Positions 22,208 through 36,379 of a stretch of DNA of 64,000 nt are shown piece after piece. Both the position numbers and the translations under genes were made by a program. Numbering within the stretch: position 1 is the stretch's first letter; every line of letters starts with the position of its first letter. Location of the stretch: positions 53,646,042 through 53,710,041 of the forward strand of contig CM060734.1 in the NCBI GenBank assembly GCA_030704615.1, in the 5' to 3' direction. The stretch is from Takakia lepidozioides (Eukaryota; Streptophyta; Takakiopsida; Takakiales; Takakiaceae). The notes beneath the pieces were generated by a model. It worked only from the letters and a program-made list of their open reading frames with translations, did not search any database and had not been told where the DNA came from.

Positions 22208-24839
22208 TCAGGAGTATGACTTCCCACTATCCTCTGCTCTCTTTTGAACTGCCATGGCTTCTTTCATTAAGTCTTCCAAGACTGCCTTCACTTGATTTCC
22301 CATGATCCGTGATACATAAAAAGCTGCAGACACACCATGTTCAAACTCACAGTGAACACTCAAGATACAGTGAAATTGCAATTATGTTGCAAGAAATCAG
22401 CTTCAACCTCCACCATTCAGTTCCCTGTTAGAAAGGATAGCCCAGCATCTCCCTGCAACCTAAGAGAGTGTACTCATGAGACGTTGTTTGCCTTAGCAAC
22501 CTAAGAGAGAAGACCCTAAACTTGGTCTACATCCATGGGAAGTTCAGAGGGCCCATGGGACAGTAGATTGCAGAAACCAAAGTATAAGCACCCAATGTTG
22601 CATGGAGAGCAAGAGCGAGATAGAGAGGGTACGAAAACCCTGCACTTGACACGCCTACAGCAAATTTTCACAGAATAAGCTTGAGAGTCGTAGCCACCTA
22701 GAAGACCAGGAGGTTGAAGCGATGGCAAAATCTGCTGCTTCACTACCACTTTTGAACCCAAAGGCTGTCCTTCGACTTGCCAGGGTTCTATTCCCCAGTC
22801 TCCATTAAACACCTTTAAAAATCCAGGCTGGTCTCTGCCACATTGCCCACCATCGTCAGATTAGATTGCAGAAATTCCATACTTTCCTAAGACTCAATTC
22901 TGGGTTATTCACTGAGCAAATTCTCTTCTCGACCCAGATTGATAGATATGCTAGATTAAAGAATCCACCAAACAAACAGAATATCCTGGAAGGCAAGACC
23001 CCAAAATAATTAAATTTTCTATCCTTGAAGTAGGAAGTGTACACACTTAGCTACACCAAAACTCCCCTGTCAAGAGACTTGTAAGACTGCACTGCATCTT
23101 ACAATGGCAAATAGAGTTAGATAGAGATTTTCGGTCTCAAGTAGTTCTTAGACAGCTGACACAACTGAGCTGAAGCATACAGACTTCATATTTTGTATAC
23201 TCTCACATACTTTGCAGTCAGCCAACAGTAGCCTCCAGTATACAAGTAAAAACATGTAGTGATCCAATGCCTCTTGGCTTAGAAGGTTATTAGTCTTCAA
23301 GATTTTTCAGGTTGCTCATAGCTGTCCCACATTAACATCCCAGTGTATTCACCCTAGTCCCTTTTATTCCTTCCCCGTAATTCCACAGTCTCCGCTACGC
23401 AGCCTACAGTCAACTCAATGGTCGAGGGCCAATCAAATTCGTCTCTCTATCTGAGGATAGCTAAGTTTCTCTTCTTGTCCAGTTTAGGTACACCTGAGGA
23501 AAGACCTGTGATGGCAATGATACTTGATAGAGTTGGTGTGAAGGAAACAGGGAGCCCACTTACAATCTGAAAGACACTGCACGTTTGAGGCGGTCTTCTT
23601 CCACTCGCATCTTCATGTCAAATGTTCCCGACCAAAACATTAAATTCCAGTGTGCACTTTGCGTAACCAGCTTCGTATCCTCCCGCTGCTCTATTTTTAC
23701 ACTTGATACCGTCTTGAAAATACGAGCATTGTTTTCGTAGTCGACGAGAATACCATAGGTCACATCTGGATGTACAGCCATGCTCATATTTCCCCTCACC
23801 TCAAATAGATTTTCCTGTAACATTTGTTATACCATTAATCAGTCAGAGAGAGCACGGAGGAGCCACAATCAATGGAATAGCTTTCAGAGCAGAATTTTGC
23901 TAGGAGAGTGAATGGGCATCACAACGCACCTTCTTCTCAACTGAAACTTCTGCAGGTCCAGAAACCCCTTGCAATTTCGAGGCTTCCTCGTCTGCTCCTC
24001 TGCACACGTAATACAAAATATATTGCCTCATGTCAACGTGCAGCTTAGGGTCCGGGCTCATTCTTGTGATGAGATGAGACAGAATCCAACTACCGGGTAA
24101 GTAAAGTAGTTTTCCCAGCTGGAAATCCAACCTACAGAGGGGGATGCCAGTGAGCAAAAGGTAGACACGAACAGTAAGTACGAGAAGCGAGGTAGAGCAA
24201 TCGGTTCTAATCCAAATTTGTCAGATGACAAATTTGAGAAAAACGAAATAGTCGATGGTAATGGAAAATCCTGACCCCTTGCTTTGAAAAAGCTTGGGTA
24301 AATTACATGATCCATGACGGCCCTCTCGAAAGAAAGGCTTTGACGAAGAATTCGGATGGCAGCAATCGCTGTCAGACTTCCAGGCACACAAACCCGGACC
24401 ATATCTTGATACGGGTAAAATCCAACAAGCATGTAAGCTCTGTCTGAATGTTAAGAATCAAGCCGGTTCCATCCTAAGCTCCCCAGCAGCAGAAACCCGG
24501 ATAAGTTTTTACTTGGAACGCAGCTCCTCAGGCGTTTCCAAATTTTCGTATCTAGATTTTCTTTCCATGACGACTCTGACGTAAATAGAACTTACCGCTT
24601 CTCACTTTCCTCCACGCCCACAAACATCAAATGTATATTTCGAGCTTAAAGCAGCAGGAACGAAAAATAAAGACTTCAGCTCCACTGCCACTCCTCCAAA
24701 TGGGCTCCAAATGGGCTCCAAATACAAGAGGTAAGTGACATCCATCCATGGACGGAGAGATTATGCTTCAGCGGGACAAAAATTGAGAAATTCGAAGGCT
24801 TCCCGAGAGCAGGAAGAGCGACCTACTTGCATGATCCAT
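22208..24839 (-). CDS. SRPBCC / polyketide cyclase-dehydrase superfamily protein
   Basis: Five exons on the minus strand, all in phase: 24839-24827, 23997-23930, 23814-23564, 22834-22698, 22323-22208; 194 aa. The fold signature runs ENLFEVRGNMSMAVHPDVTY, GILVDYENNARIFKTVSSVK, then MFWSGTFDMKMRVEEDRLKR. It continues FLKVFNGDWGIEPWQ, GSKVVVKQQILPSLQPPG and RIMGNQVKAVLEDLMKEA. These are features of START-like lipid/aromatic-binding domains of the polyketide cyclase family. The ligand is unknown. The ATG at 24839 gives only four codons before the first intron. The same frame is open for about 40 codons upstream with a basic, transit-peptide-like composition but no ATG, so a non-AUG or spliced start is possible. 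The gene is head-to-head with NDUFS8. Confidence 0.85.
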
Positions 24840-25079
24840 TGCGACGGAAGCTCTCAGATTTCTCTTCCTGGGTCTGCAGCATGTCGTCAGATTGTGTCGG
24901 TCCCTCACGCTTGCGCCTCTGAGCTGCAGCGGAGCGCCTGTTGCTACCAAACGGGTCTGCAGAAGGCCTCGATCTCACCATCGCTCAAACCTCGCTTCCT
25001 CGCACCAACACTTCTTCGCTTAGATACCAGACTATGAGCTGCCTGCCCCTCCTCCCTCTGCGATTTCTATACTTCCCGC

Positions 25080-25270
25080 ATCACACTTCGCGCGGCGCCC
25101 GCGCGGTCGACGCGCGTCCGCCACGCGGGCCGCGGGCGCGCCGCAGGTGCCACGCGGGCCCGGGCGGGCCGACGTCGAGCAGCTACCCGCGCTCCACGTA
25201 CGTTTGCCCGTCCTGCGGTCGCCCGCGCTCGGGGCGCGCGGCCGGTCCGGTCTCCTGTCGACGGACAACC
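25080..25270. promoter_or_regulatory. Extreme GC/CpG-rich block between divergent genes
   Basis: Dominated by CG and GC dinucleotides (GCGGCGCCCGCGCGG, CGCGGGCGCGCCGC, GGGCCCGGGCGGGCC), while the surroundings are of ordinary composition. It lies in the 0.9-kb gap between the start of the SRPBCC gene (-) and NDUFS8 (+), so it is a candidate bidirectional promoter island. Long ORFs on both strands here are a by-product of the GC content. Confidence 0.5.
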
Positions 25271-25477
25271 GCATATTTCGTTGACCACTTTCGTCGGTCC
25301 TCCTCTGCGCCGGCCTGTAGCAAAGTCATCGTCGGGAAAGGACACCTTTTCATCCAGGAACGTCCCGTGCTGCACTTTTCATCCACTTACGGTTGAAAAT
25401 TGCAGTGGCCGCCGTCTTCCTGAGCACCTTCCACGGCTGGTCCACGCGTGGGGTGCAAGGAAAGGTGTGCCACACAA

Positions 25478-25632
25478 GCAATATCCCACGTCATCGCACC
25501 GCGACGAGAAGGATGAATGAATTCTCGTGATCGTAGATGACACGAGGAGCCACGCAAGCAATATGCCACGTTATGCCACGTCATCGCACCGCGACGAGAA
25601 GGATGAACGACTTCTCGTGACAAGAGGAGCTC
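25478..25632. repeat. Duplicated hairpin-containing unit upstream of NDUFS8
   Basis: Two copies of a ~75-90 bp unit containing CCACGTCATCGCACCGCGAC and GAGAAGGATGAA. In the second copy ACGAGAAG and CTTCTCGT form a perfect 8-bp stem. The CACGTCA core resembles ACGT-type plant promoter elements, which is consistent with its place 110-265 bp upstream of the NDUFS8 ATG. Confidence 0.75.
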
Positions 25633-25742
25633 GTCGATGCCGACGAATGTGTTGCTGCCGGCAGGGCGGTGAGCCAGCAGAGGAATTGAGAGAGAGGAAT
25701 TTGATTCAAGTGTTTTGCAGTTGGAGAGAGAGAGGGAGAGAG

Positions 25743-28944
<3,202 letters not shown>

Positions 28945-29600
28945 CACCCACCTGTCAATGAGTTGCACTTGGCTGATTGTAGAAGTCTTACCTTGTACTA
29001 GTAACTAGTGAAATACATTGGATCAAAGTCCTGTTGTGCCAGGAAATAAGGATGTCGGTTTCCCGACATATTTTTTTAATGAAATACAGACTCTTTGAAC
29101 AGCACCGACACAACTGTCTACAGAAAGGCTGAAGGGAGAAAGGTCTTCCATTGTAAAAAATGCGTCATGAATGTCCAAGCATGGGGACAAACAGTTGCAT
29201 TTCTGGCTGTGGTGAGGGGAGTGGCAGTAAATTCCGCATGGGCCTTGTTAGAGATTCTGTGATGGAACTGTGTTTTACCAAATCCACTCTGTCAACAAAT
29301 GCTGCTGGATCCTTCAGCTGTTACTGAGGCTGTATCTCCTGAACCGGGGCTGTACAAAGCACTGTGCACACAGACCTCCATAACTCACTTCCGCACATCA
29401 CTCTTGCATACGCTCATGTTTGAGAAAGATACCATCAGAAACAGTGCAAAACCAGTTGGGAAGATGCTTGCCAGTTATCCAACGTCGCAACGTGGAGAGA
29501 ATATTCTAGAGATTCCGTATGCTAATAGACAGTTTTCCATGGATTGCAAGGAAGGGGAATTGTCTGCAACCATCGCTCGCAGTTTGGAGCAAGTTCGACG

Positions 29601-32059
29601 ATGAGCAGCACTGCAGCGATGGCGCTGCGCCCATCTCCTGCTTCTTATGTCACTGTTGAGCCTTGCAGGCTCTCATGCACGCGTAGCTACAGCTTCTTCA
29701 ACGGTGGCTGCAGACTTGCTACTCGCGCTCCGGCTCTCCGCTGCACGTTTGCTCCTCGGCTGCGAGTCAATGCAGCTAAGGTAAAGCGCACACACACACA
29801 CTCCTCTCTCTCTGTCTCTCTCTCTGTTGTGGAGGTTTGTTAGACCTGTTGTATTTCTGGGGTGGTAGGAAGGGATTTGTAGAAGAGAGCCTGAAATGAT
29901 GGACTTTTATGGGTGTGTGAGAGAGTAAGAGGAGTGGCTTTCTGGATATTGATTGTATGCATGATGATAAGGACGGAAAAAGGCTGATACCAACGAGGCT
30001 TCTGGGTTACGTCTAGCTTCAAATTTCCTACTCCTTCGCGCGCCCATGTCCAGTCATGAAGCTTGAATGGCAGCGATGGGGTGCAATGCAGGGACATCGT
30101 AGGATAACAATTCTATTAAGAGGGGCTAACCATGGAATTTCATGTGTTGAAAGGCAAACAGAGCAGTCCTTTATGGAGGTGTCTGTGGGTGCAGGGTGAC
30201 TCTGAGAGAACTTATGTAATGGTGAAACCAGATGGTGTGCAACGTGGCCTTGTATGCTCCTTTATCCCTTTGTTGTACTGTTTGCAAATGTAGCTCATAT
30301 TTCTTTATTTCCTGTTGCCCGTGTACAGGGTTGAAACGTACACACATCAAGACTTCAAAGTTCTGTTTCTGTCTCCACAAGCAGTGCGTCAAAGGATGGA
30401 TCAACGCCAAATTTTGAGATTGTTGTTAGGGTTGAACCGCATGGACAGACACCAGAGTACATAGATTAGAATTTACAAGCTAGAGCATATGAGTCATACA
30501 CAGTAATGTGACACTAGCCAAAGCCCCAATGCTTCCTATGTGTTCATGCCACATGTATCATTAAGGACCTCTTCTCTTGTGTGAAACAATAGGCAGCATG
30601 AACATGGATATTGCTCTGGCATTCGACAGCTTAGGTATGGGTGTTGGCAGGTGGGGGACATCATTTCTAGGTTTGAGCGCAAGGGGTTTGTGCTGAAAGG
30701 CTTGAAGCTCTTCCAAACCCCAACGGAGCTTGCAGAGGTATGGTTCCAATCATGCCTGCCAAGTTATTGAAAGGGGAAATCAACACAGTATCCCAAGGGT
30801 CAGACTTTCGGACCCCAACTGAGCTAGACTTTGCTCCTCTCTGCTGTGTTACCAAGACATATAAGCATGTATAGAGACAATCACAGATGCCACAATGTAG
30901 AGTAAACGTGGACACCTCCTTGCCCTTATCTATGAATTCATCGTCAAGAAGCAAGATCACAGACCGAACAAAGCTGTGATCTGGGAAGAAAACTAACTAA
31001 CTAGGCATGTGAGTATGGAACAGGTTGTCATTATGGTATTTGGGGCTTCATGCACACAAGAGAAGAGCCTGGTTTTCCCCTGGTTGTTGTTGTTGTTGTT
31101 GTTGAGTGTGTTTTTGGATGACTGCAGGAGCATTACTCAGAGTTGAAGGAGCAGCCCTTCTACCCGAAGCTGATAAACTACATTGTGTCTGGGCCTGTGG
31201 TGTGCATGGTTTGTGTCCATCCATTTGCCCTGAACTTGCAGGGTTGCCATTGAACATTTTTTGATATCGACTTGAAAGCTTTGGATCAGTCTAGTCCCTT
31301 GACCTCATTCAACCACTGGTGGCCGTCAGCTCGTGGATTTTCCTAAAAGTGTCTAGTAACAGGTCTTCATTGCCACATTGTTGGGACACATCACTCAAGG
31401 GCGAAATGGATGGGTGGCAGGCCTGGGAAGGACCAGGTGTGGTGGCATCAGCTCGGAAGCTTATTGGTGTCACCAACCCACTGAAAGCTGAGCCCGGCAC
31501 TATCCGTGGAGATTTTGCTATTGAAGTTGGACGGTGAGAATGGATTGTAGCACTACTTGTCTAGTCTCTGGATTGCTGTCCCTTGCACCAGGAGGGATGC
31601 ACAGTCTGTCGAACAACTCTGCTTTCTATGCTTTGGTGTGACTTATATCAGTCTGCCCATTCTTGGCCTGAGGTTGAAAGTGTGAATGATCGTTATGTTG
31701 GCAGGAATGTGGTGCATGGAAGCGACAGTCCTGAGAATGGCAATCGTGAAGTTGGTAAATCTCCCATTCTCATAATCTTGTGTTGGTCCTCGTCAGTTTC
31801 CTCAAATTGGACCTCAAGGCTGAACCATATGGTGTTTCTCCGTAGCTGCATGTGCTCTTGTTGGTGGTATTTCTCTGGTTACTTGCTCCCCTTCTCTTCT
31901 TCCCTCCTCTTCATCTCCCCCTGTGCAAGGCGAGAGGTGATAAGAGGTGGTGATTGTCTTGAGACTGACATTCAGTGGCACCTGGATGCAGCATTGTGGT
32001 TCAAAGAGGGCGAATTGGTCGAGTGGGAGCAGCTAATCACACCTTGGCTACGCGAGTGA
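29601..32059 (+). CDS. NDPK2: Nucleoside diphosphate kinase, plastid type (NDPK2-like)
   Basis: Seven exons, all in phase: 29601-29780, 30195-30251, 30651-30737, 31128-31208, 31421-31533, 31705-31754, 31992-32059; 211 aa. The core runs [54 protein letters not shown] and [20 protein letters not shown]. It then passes [20 protein letters not shown] to the active-site NVVHGSDS (His177, the phosphorylated residue). It ends [13 protein letters not shown]. The enzyme transfers gamma-phosphate from NTP to NDP. The 60-residue first exon is rich in Ser, Arg and Ala without acidic runs, as in chloroplast transit peptides. This separates it from cytosolic NDPK1. All catalytic residues are present. Confidence 0.96.
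31079..31103. repeat. TTG microsatellite in NDPK intron 3
   Basis: A (TTG)n run just upstream of exon 4 of the nucleoside diphosphate kinase gene. Confidence 0.8.
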
Positions 32060-32194
32060 AGTTCCTCACATTTCTGTCTGCAAGCTGATTTTGCAACTTT
32101 CATCTGCTTGAGATTATTTTTGCAGTGAGTATGAAGCATTGCTTGGAGGCATAGCAAACTGCATCACAGGTCTCTACTGAAAGATACCACATGA

Positions 32195-32485
32195 GATCCA
32201 ATGCAGTCAAATTTTGCAACTTCCCTATGGAGTCTTGCAGTTTTATCGGATGTTGCATAGCGTCAACAACTGTAGCCTTGACAAATCCCTAAGAGTCTTT
32301 GATAGATTCTTAATTGAAGCACATTGGAAGAGATTCAAACGCAGTTAAATTTTACAACTTTCCTTATAGAATTTGGTAGTTTCCTCGCATGATCAAGCTA
32401 TCCCCAAGAGTATCTAATAGACTCTCTATTGCATGACATCAAATGAGATCCAACGTATTCAAATTTGCAACTTTCCGAGTGATCT
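32195..32485. repeat. Diverged tandem repeat downstream of NDPK
   Basis: A motif like CAATGCAGTCAAATTTTGCA followed by ACTTTCC and a GTAGTTT-type tail recurs near 32199, 32338 and 32452. The spacing is about 115-140 bp with many substitutions. I see no coding content in 32060-33167. Confidence 0.6.
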
Positions 32486-33167
32486 CTTTACATCACTGCA
32501 ACCATAGAGCTTGAATGTGTGAGGGGAGTAGTTTGAGGGCTTAGCCCGAACACCAAGGGGGCCGAGGTGGGGGGGGACTTCCTTTGCGAAAAGACATAGG
32601 GAGTTATTTCCTGCGGCGGATGGCTGAGATCTCTTAAGATCGCAGTGGATAGCTGAGATCCCTAGAACTAATATGTTCACTGTTTTCAGGTGTCATTGCT
32701 CCTACAGATTTATGGATCACAACAGTATTTTGCTTGGTATAACAAATGAAACGGCTCCAAAGAAATGGATACATCCTGCACAATATAACCCTGAAAGGTC
32801 TACCTTCCAATCTTCTATACCCCTTTCGACAAAAACAAATGAAGGTCACCGAAAACACAGTAGGGGAAGACATCAATCTTTAGTCTGTAGTACAAATGAG
32901 CTCGGCTCTGGTAAGACAGCACACACAGCTTGAGAGAAAATCATGGCAGGAGAAGCGGAGAAGCAGTGGATAGGATGGCTAAATCGCCTATTCCTAACAA
33001 GGAGCAACCTCATGAAAATGGAAACAAATTTCAATTTTTAGTGCTAGGCTATGTGATGTCATGCTGGGATGCCTCTCAACCAACAAAGACTTCCAGGTCG
33101 CACTATGCAATGTCTGCCTATTGGTGTATCCTCTCACTAGACATGACGTGCTTGCAGGTCAAATAAA

Positions 33168-36131
33168 TCATTGACATATTGTCAAGTCATGTGCAACAAG
33201 CCGAAAGCCAGCACCACCTTGGAAGTCGTAGACATCAAGTCCACATACCACATCTACCCTACACCCTGAAGGTACCTTGCTCCGGAATACCACTGGATCC
33301 ACTGCATCCAGGCCCAGACTTCTTGTCCCTGCTGCATTTTTGTGAGAAAATCTGGTGGTGTAGCAAGCAGATTCTCCTGTGCCTGTGGTACCAATCCTGT
33401 AATCAGCCCCCATTCAAACCAATTGTATTTTAGATCCATCTTCGCCAAATTATGGAAAATGATGGTTGATGCATATTAAGCCAGAAGGATTTATCCGCAA
33501 CCTTATGCACAGTAAACAAGTGCTATACACAACCAGTCCCAGCAGATGTGAAACCAGCTGACACAATCTAGCATGAGGAGAGAAAAGTACCTGAGGCGAA
33601 TTGCATGAACTCCACCCTCCCTCCAGATGGTTGTCGGCCTCCAGAGAGAGTGCCCACCCATTGCTGCATACTTGCTGTGAACAAGAGTTTCCAATGTAAG
33701 AAGTAAGCTGCAAATTTCCTGAGATGGCTCGATGACAACGTTGAACGTTGGTTTGCCCATCTTGTCAAAAGCATAGGTCTCACTGACACTGTATCTCATT
33801 GTGGCACTGGGCTCATACAATCGCAAAGGTAGCCCATCATACAACACTATTGGAATCTGCTGACCCCATGAGCTTGGTCCCTCTTCCACATTAAGTAAGC
33901 ATGCACGGACCTCCTTTGGTGACAAGCATGCATGCCCCCTGTTTCTGTCTTCACTGGATGACAGCAGAGTCCTCTCCAGCATTCTAGTCTCTGCTATTGT
34001 TGCACTCCAAGAGGACTTACAACCATGGAGGATACAGCTGCGTGCTGCTACCCACTCCTCCGATGTTGATGTGGTTGAAGAAGATACACTTTGAAATACT
34101 TGGCAGGGTGCATCTCCACCATCACTGCCTCTATCCAGGCTTTTCACAAAGCACGAGTCTTCTTGTTCGATTGGTCCACACCCATTTCCTTCCAAGTCCC
34201 ACCCACACCCATTGATAGCGTCACCAAGCTCAGACCCCATCACCTTGACAACCTCTTCCAGTCTTTCAGATAATGCATGATGATCAAAGACATCCTTTGA
34301 TTCAGAAAAATCAACAGGAATAGTGTCCTGATTACTGTTCATAAACTCATTGATGAGGGACTGCATGGATGCCATATTTGTTACGGAGTCTTGAGCCATT
34401 ACAGCAGAATGAATTGCATTATCAGATAAGCACAAATCAGAGAGAGAAACTGTTGTTTGAGGATCTTCCAGTAACACATGAGAGCTGCTTGCAGACCGGG
34501 GCTTTGAAAAAAGTTGGCCTGAAGAAGAAACACCGGGCATAGCCAGACTTGCACCAGTGAAGATAGCTGGAAACTTAGCCTCCTGCAGAGCAAGAGTCAA
34601 TTTAGAAACTTGTACATAGGCACTCTCCCATCAAACCCCTGCAAGATTTATGACATATCTTGCTAGACATTGTGTGGGAACCTCAACAACCTCTACAGTC
34701 GCCATGCCCCTCCCACCCGTCACTTTAAGTGCAGAAAAGCTTCACTACGAATCGAAGTAGAGGTAGAAGAATAGACAAATGGAAACAAACAAGCACAAGG
34801 ACAGGTAGAAGTTGCTTACAAGGAACAACAAGGTGGCACATGATCTCAAAATTTGAAAATTCATCCGTGCGTCTCCTATGCTCCTGTTTCACATGGCGGT
34901 TAAGGCAATGTGGGCCAAGTTACTGGACAGATATTGGCGCTGGGTGGAAAATAATCTTTATTACCACTGGCTGCAAGTTGAGAGTACTGATGCTGCTGCC
35001 AAACATTCCACCTTCCCGAAAACATCTTGCTTGTGCAGACAAAGCACACTTTCTAGATGGTGAGTTCGTCACAAACACGTGTTTGTTATTTGTGCATATC
35101 TGGCCACCAAAGTCCCTGTTGCTTCATTTTACTTTATGGATCTGAGTATCATTCTAAAAGTGAGTCAATGGAAGCCATATTTGTCATGTGTCACTGCAAG
35201 CACTATGACTTGTGTGAGAAGGAAAATTGGTTCATGACTTTGCCTCGAGAATCAAATATAATATAAGTGGATCCACATCCAAGTGTCAGTATCATGAGTC
35301 CTTCCCAGCTTGTTATCTGGCACTGTGACCCTTCCCTGTGAGGCCTCTACTGTCTTGTCAGGTGCTATCTTGGTGACGACAAGCCAAATAGAAACGTAGA
35401 AATGAAGCTAGAAATCCCACCCATACCTGTGTACCTGCTCTCCAAGGCCGCAGTAGGAGGCCAGACTATCCATCTGCAAATTACAACTCACATATTCAGC
35501 ACAAAGCCCCGTTGATGAGCTGATGGCTTACCCGATGGTTCACACTTGGCAAAGGCTTTACCTTCATATTACCAGCTCGATTTCCAAAAGTGGATTTCAG
35601 TAGGGGCAATGTATCTATCACTTGCACAGGCTCCGGAGCTGATTGCCCAACTTCAGCAAACGCTTCTCGGATCCTCGGAATGTCAAACCTTAAGATGTTG
35701 TGCCCTGCCCACACTTGACCTGCACAAATCACATACCAACCGCACAACGGAAAGTCACTAAAACATTTTTCATCTAGGAAATTTCTACTCGTTGCCTGAT
35801 ATCACTCACCATATCTCTTGCTGCAACGGGCGCTCTGTTAAAGCAAGAGATACTGACCATCGAGCAACTCGTATATTTTCCCAGCGATCTCTGAGAAAAG
35901 CGGTGCGTCCGCCACATCCTTCTTGGTAATGCCATTGCAACCCACGCTTCGACTCGAGATGGCAGAGAGGGATGATGGCTGCACGAATGTGGAGTACGAA
36001 TCCAGCTCCACTAAACCTTTCACAGACACCACTACGGCTCCAAACTCCAGAAGCTCAAATTTCTGGCCTTTCTTTGTGGGTATTGTCGTCTCTACATCCA
36101 GGAACACGATTGCAACGGGCCCCATTTGCAT
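33168..36131 (-). CDS. NEN-like DEDDh 3'-5' exonuclease
   Basis: Six exons on the minus strand, all in phase: 36131-35858, 35719-35562, 35473-35427, 34883-34820, 34582-33591, 33396-33168; 587 aa. The exonuclease domain is at about residues 7-185: FLDVETTIPTKKGQ (Asp12, Glu14), WAGHNILRFDIPRIREAF (Asp104), EQVHRSIGDARMNFQ (His159, Asp164), then CATLLFL. This is the DEDDh set of DnaQ-type exonucleases. The long exon 5 linker is low in conservation. The C-terminus (RLYEPSATMRYSVS, WREGGVHAIRLR, DVYDFQGGAGFRLVAHDL) matches the extra domain of plant NEN proteins. In Arabidopsis, NAC45/86-dependent NEN1-4 act in nuclear degradation during sieve element enucleation. The gene's 5' end lies 180-250 bp from the 3' hairpins of the Fanzor locus. 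Confidence 0.92.
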
Positions 36132-36306
36132 AGAGCTCGGCAGCGTGCAGCATCAACCAGCTGAATTCGTGAGCCTTTCTAAAAGCCCACCTCCCCTTCC
36201 TCCCCAAGAGAAGAAGAAGGACCCAATCCCGCGTATGACCCATACCTGCGGTTCGGCCGACATGGATCGGTTCCTCAACGTGAGTATAAAAACCCACCGT
36301 TGTGCA

Positions 36307-36369
36307 TCAGCGCGGAGAGGGTTTGCACCCTCACCCGCTCAGCGCGGACTGCCTGTTACTATGGCAGTC
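36307..36369 (-). ncRNA. Candidate Fanzor guide RNA scaffold (two hairpins)
   Basis: Directly 3' of the Fanzor coding region in minus sense. Hairpin 1 (36369-36347): GACTGCC, 9-nt loop, GGCAGTC, a perfect 7-bp stem. Hairpin 2 (36338-36312): GCGG, then GAGGGT, loop GCAA, ACCCTC, then CCGC. This gives 10 bp with a small internal loop. A 9-bp direct repeat (TCAGCGCGG on the plus strand, 36307-36315 and 36339-36347) brackets hairpin 2. Known Fanzor guide RNAs come from the 3' end of the gene and are highly structured. The identification is inference from position and structure. Confidence 0.35.
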
Positions 36370-36379
36370 TTAATGAGAT

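Noticed and set aside
24839-25040. MVRSRPSADPFGSNRRSAAA as the N-terminus of the SRPBCC protein
   Set aside because: This ATG frame (from 24996) runs out of phase at the first intron and hits a stop in exon 2; the frame that stays open lacks an upstream ATG.
25032-25386. Several overlapping ORFs of 60-100 codons on both strands
   Set aside because: They exist only because the block is extremely GC-rich and so lacks stops. Composition is Arg/Ala/Pro and no domain is seen.
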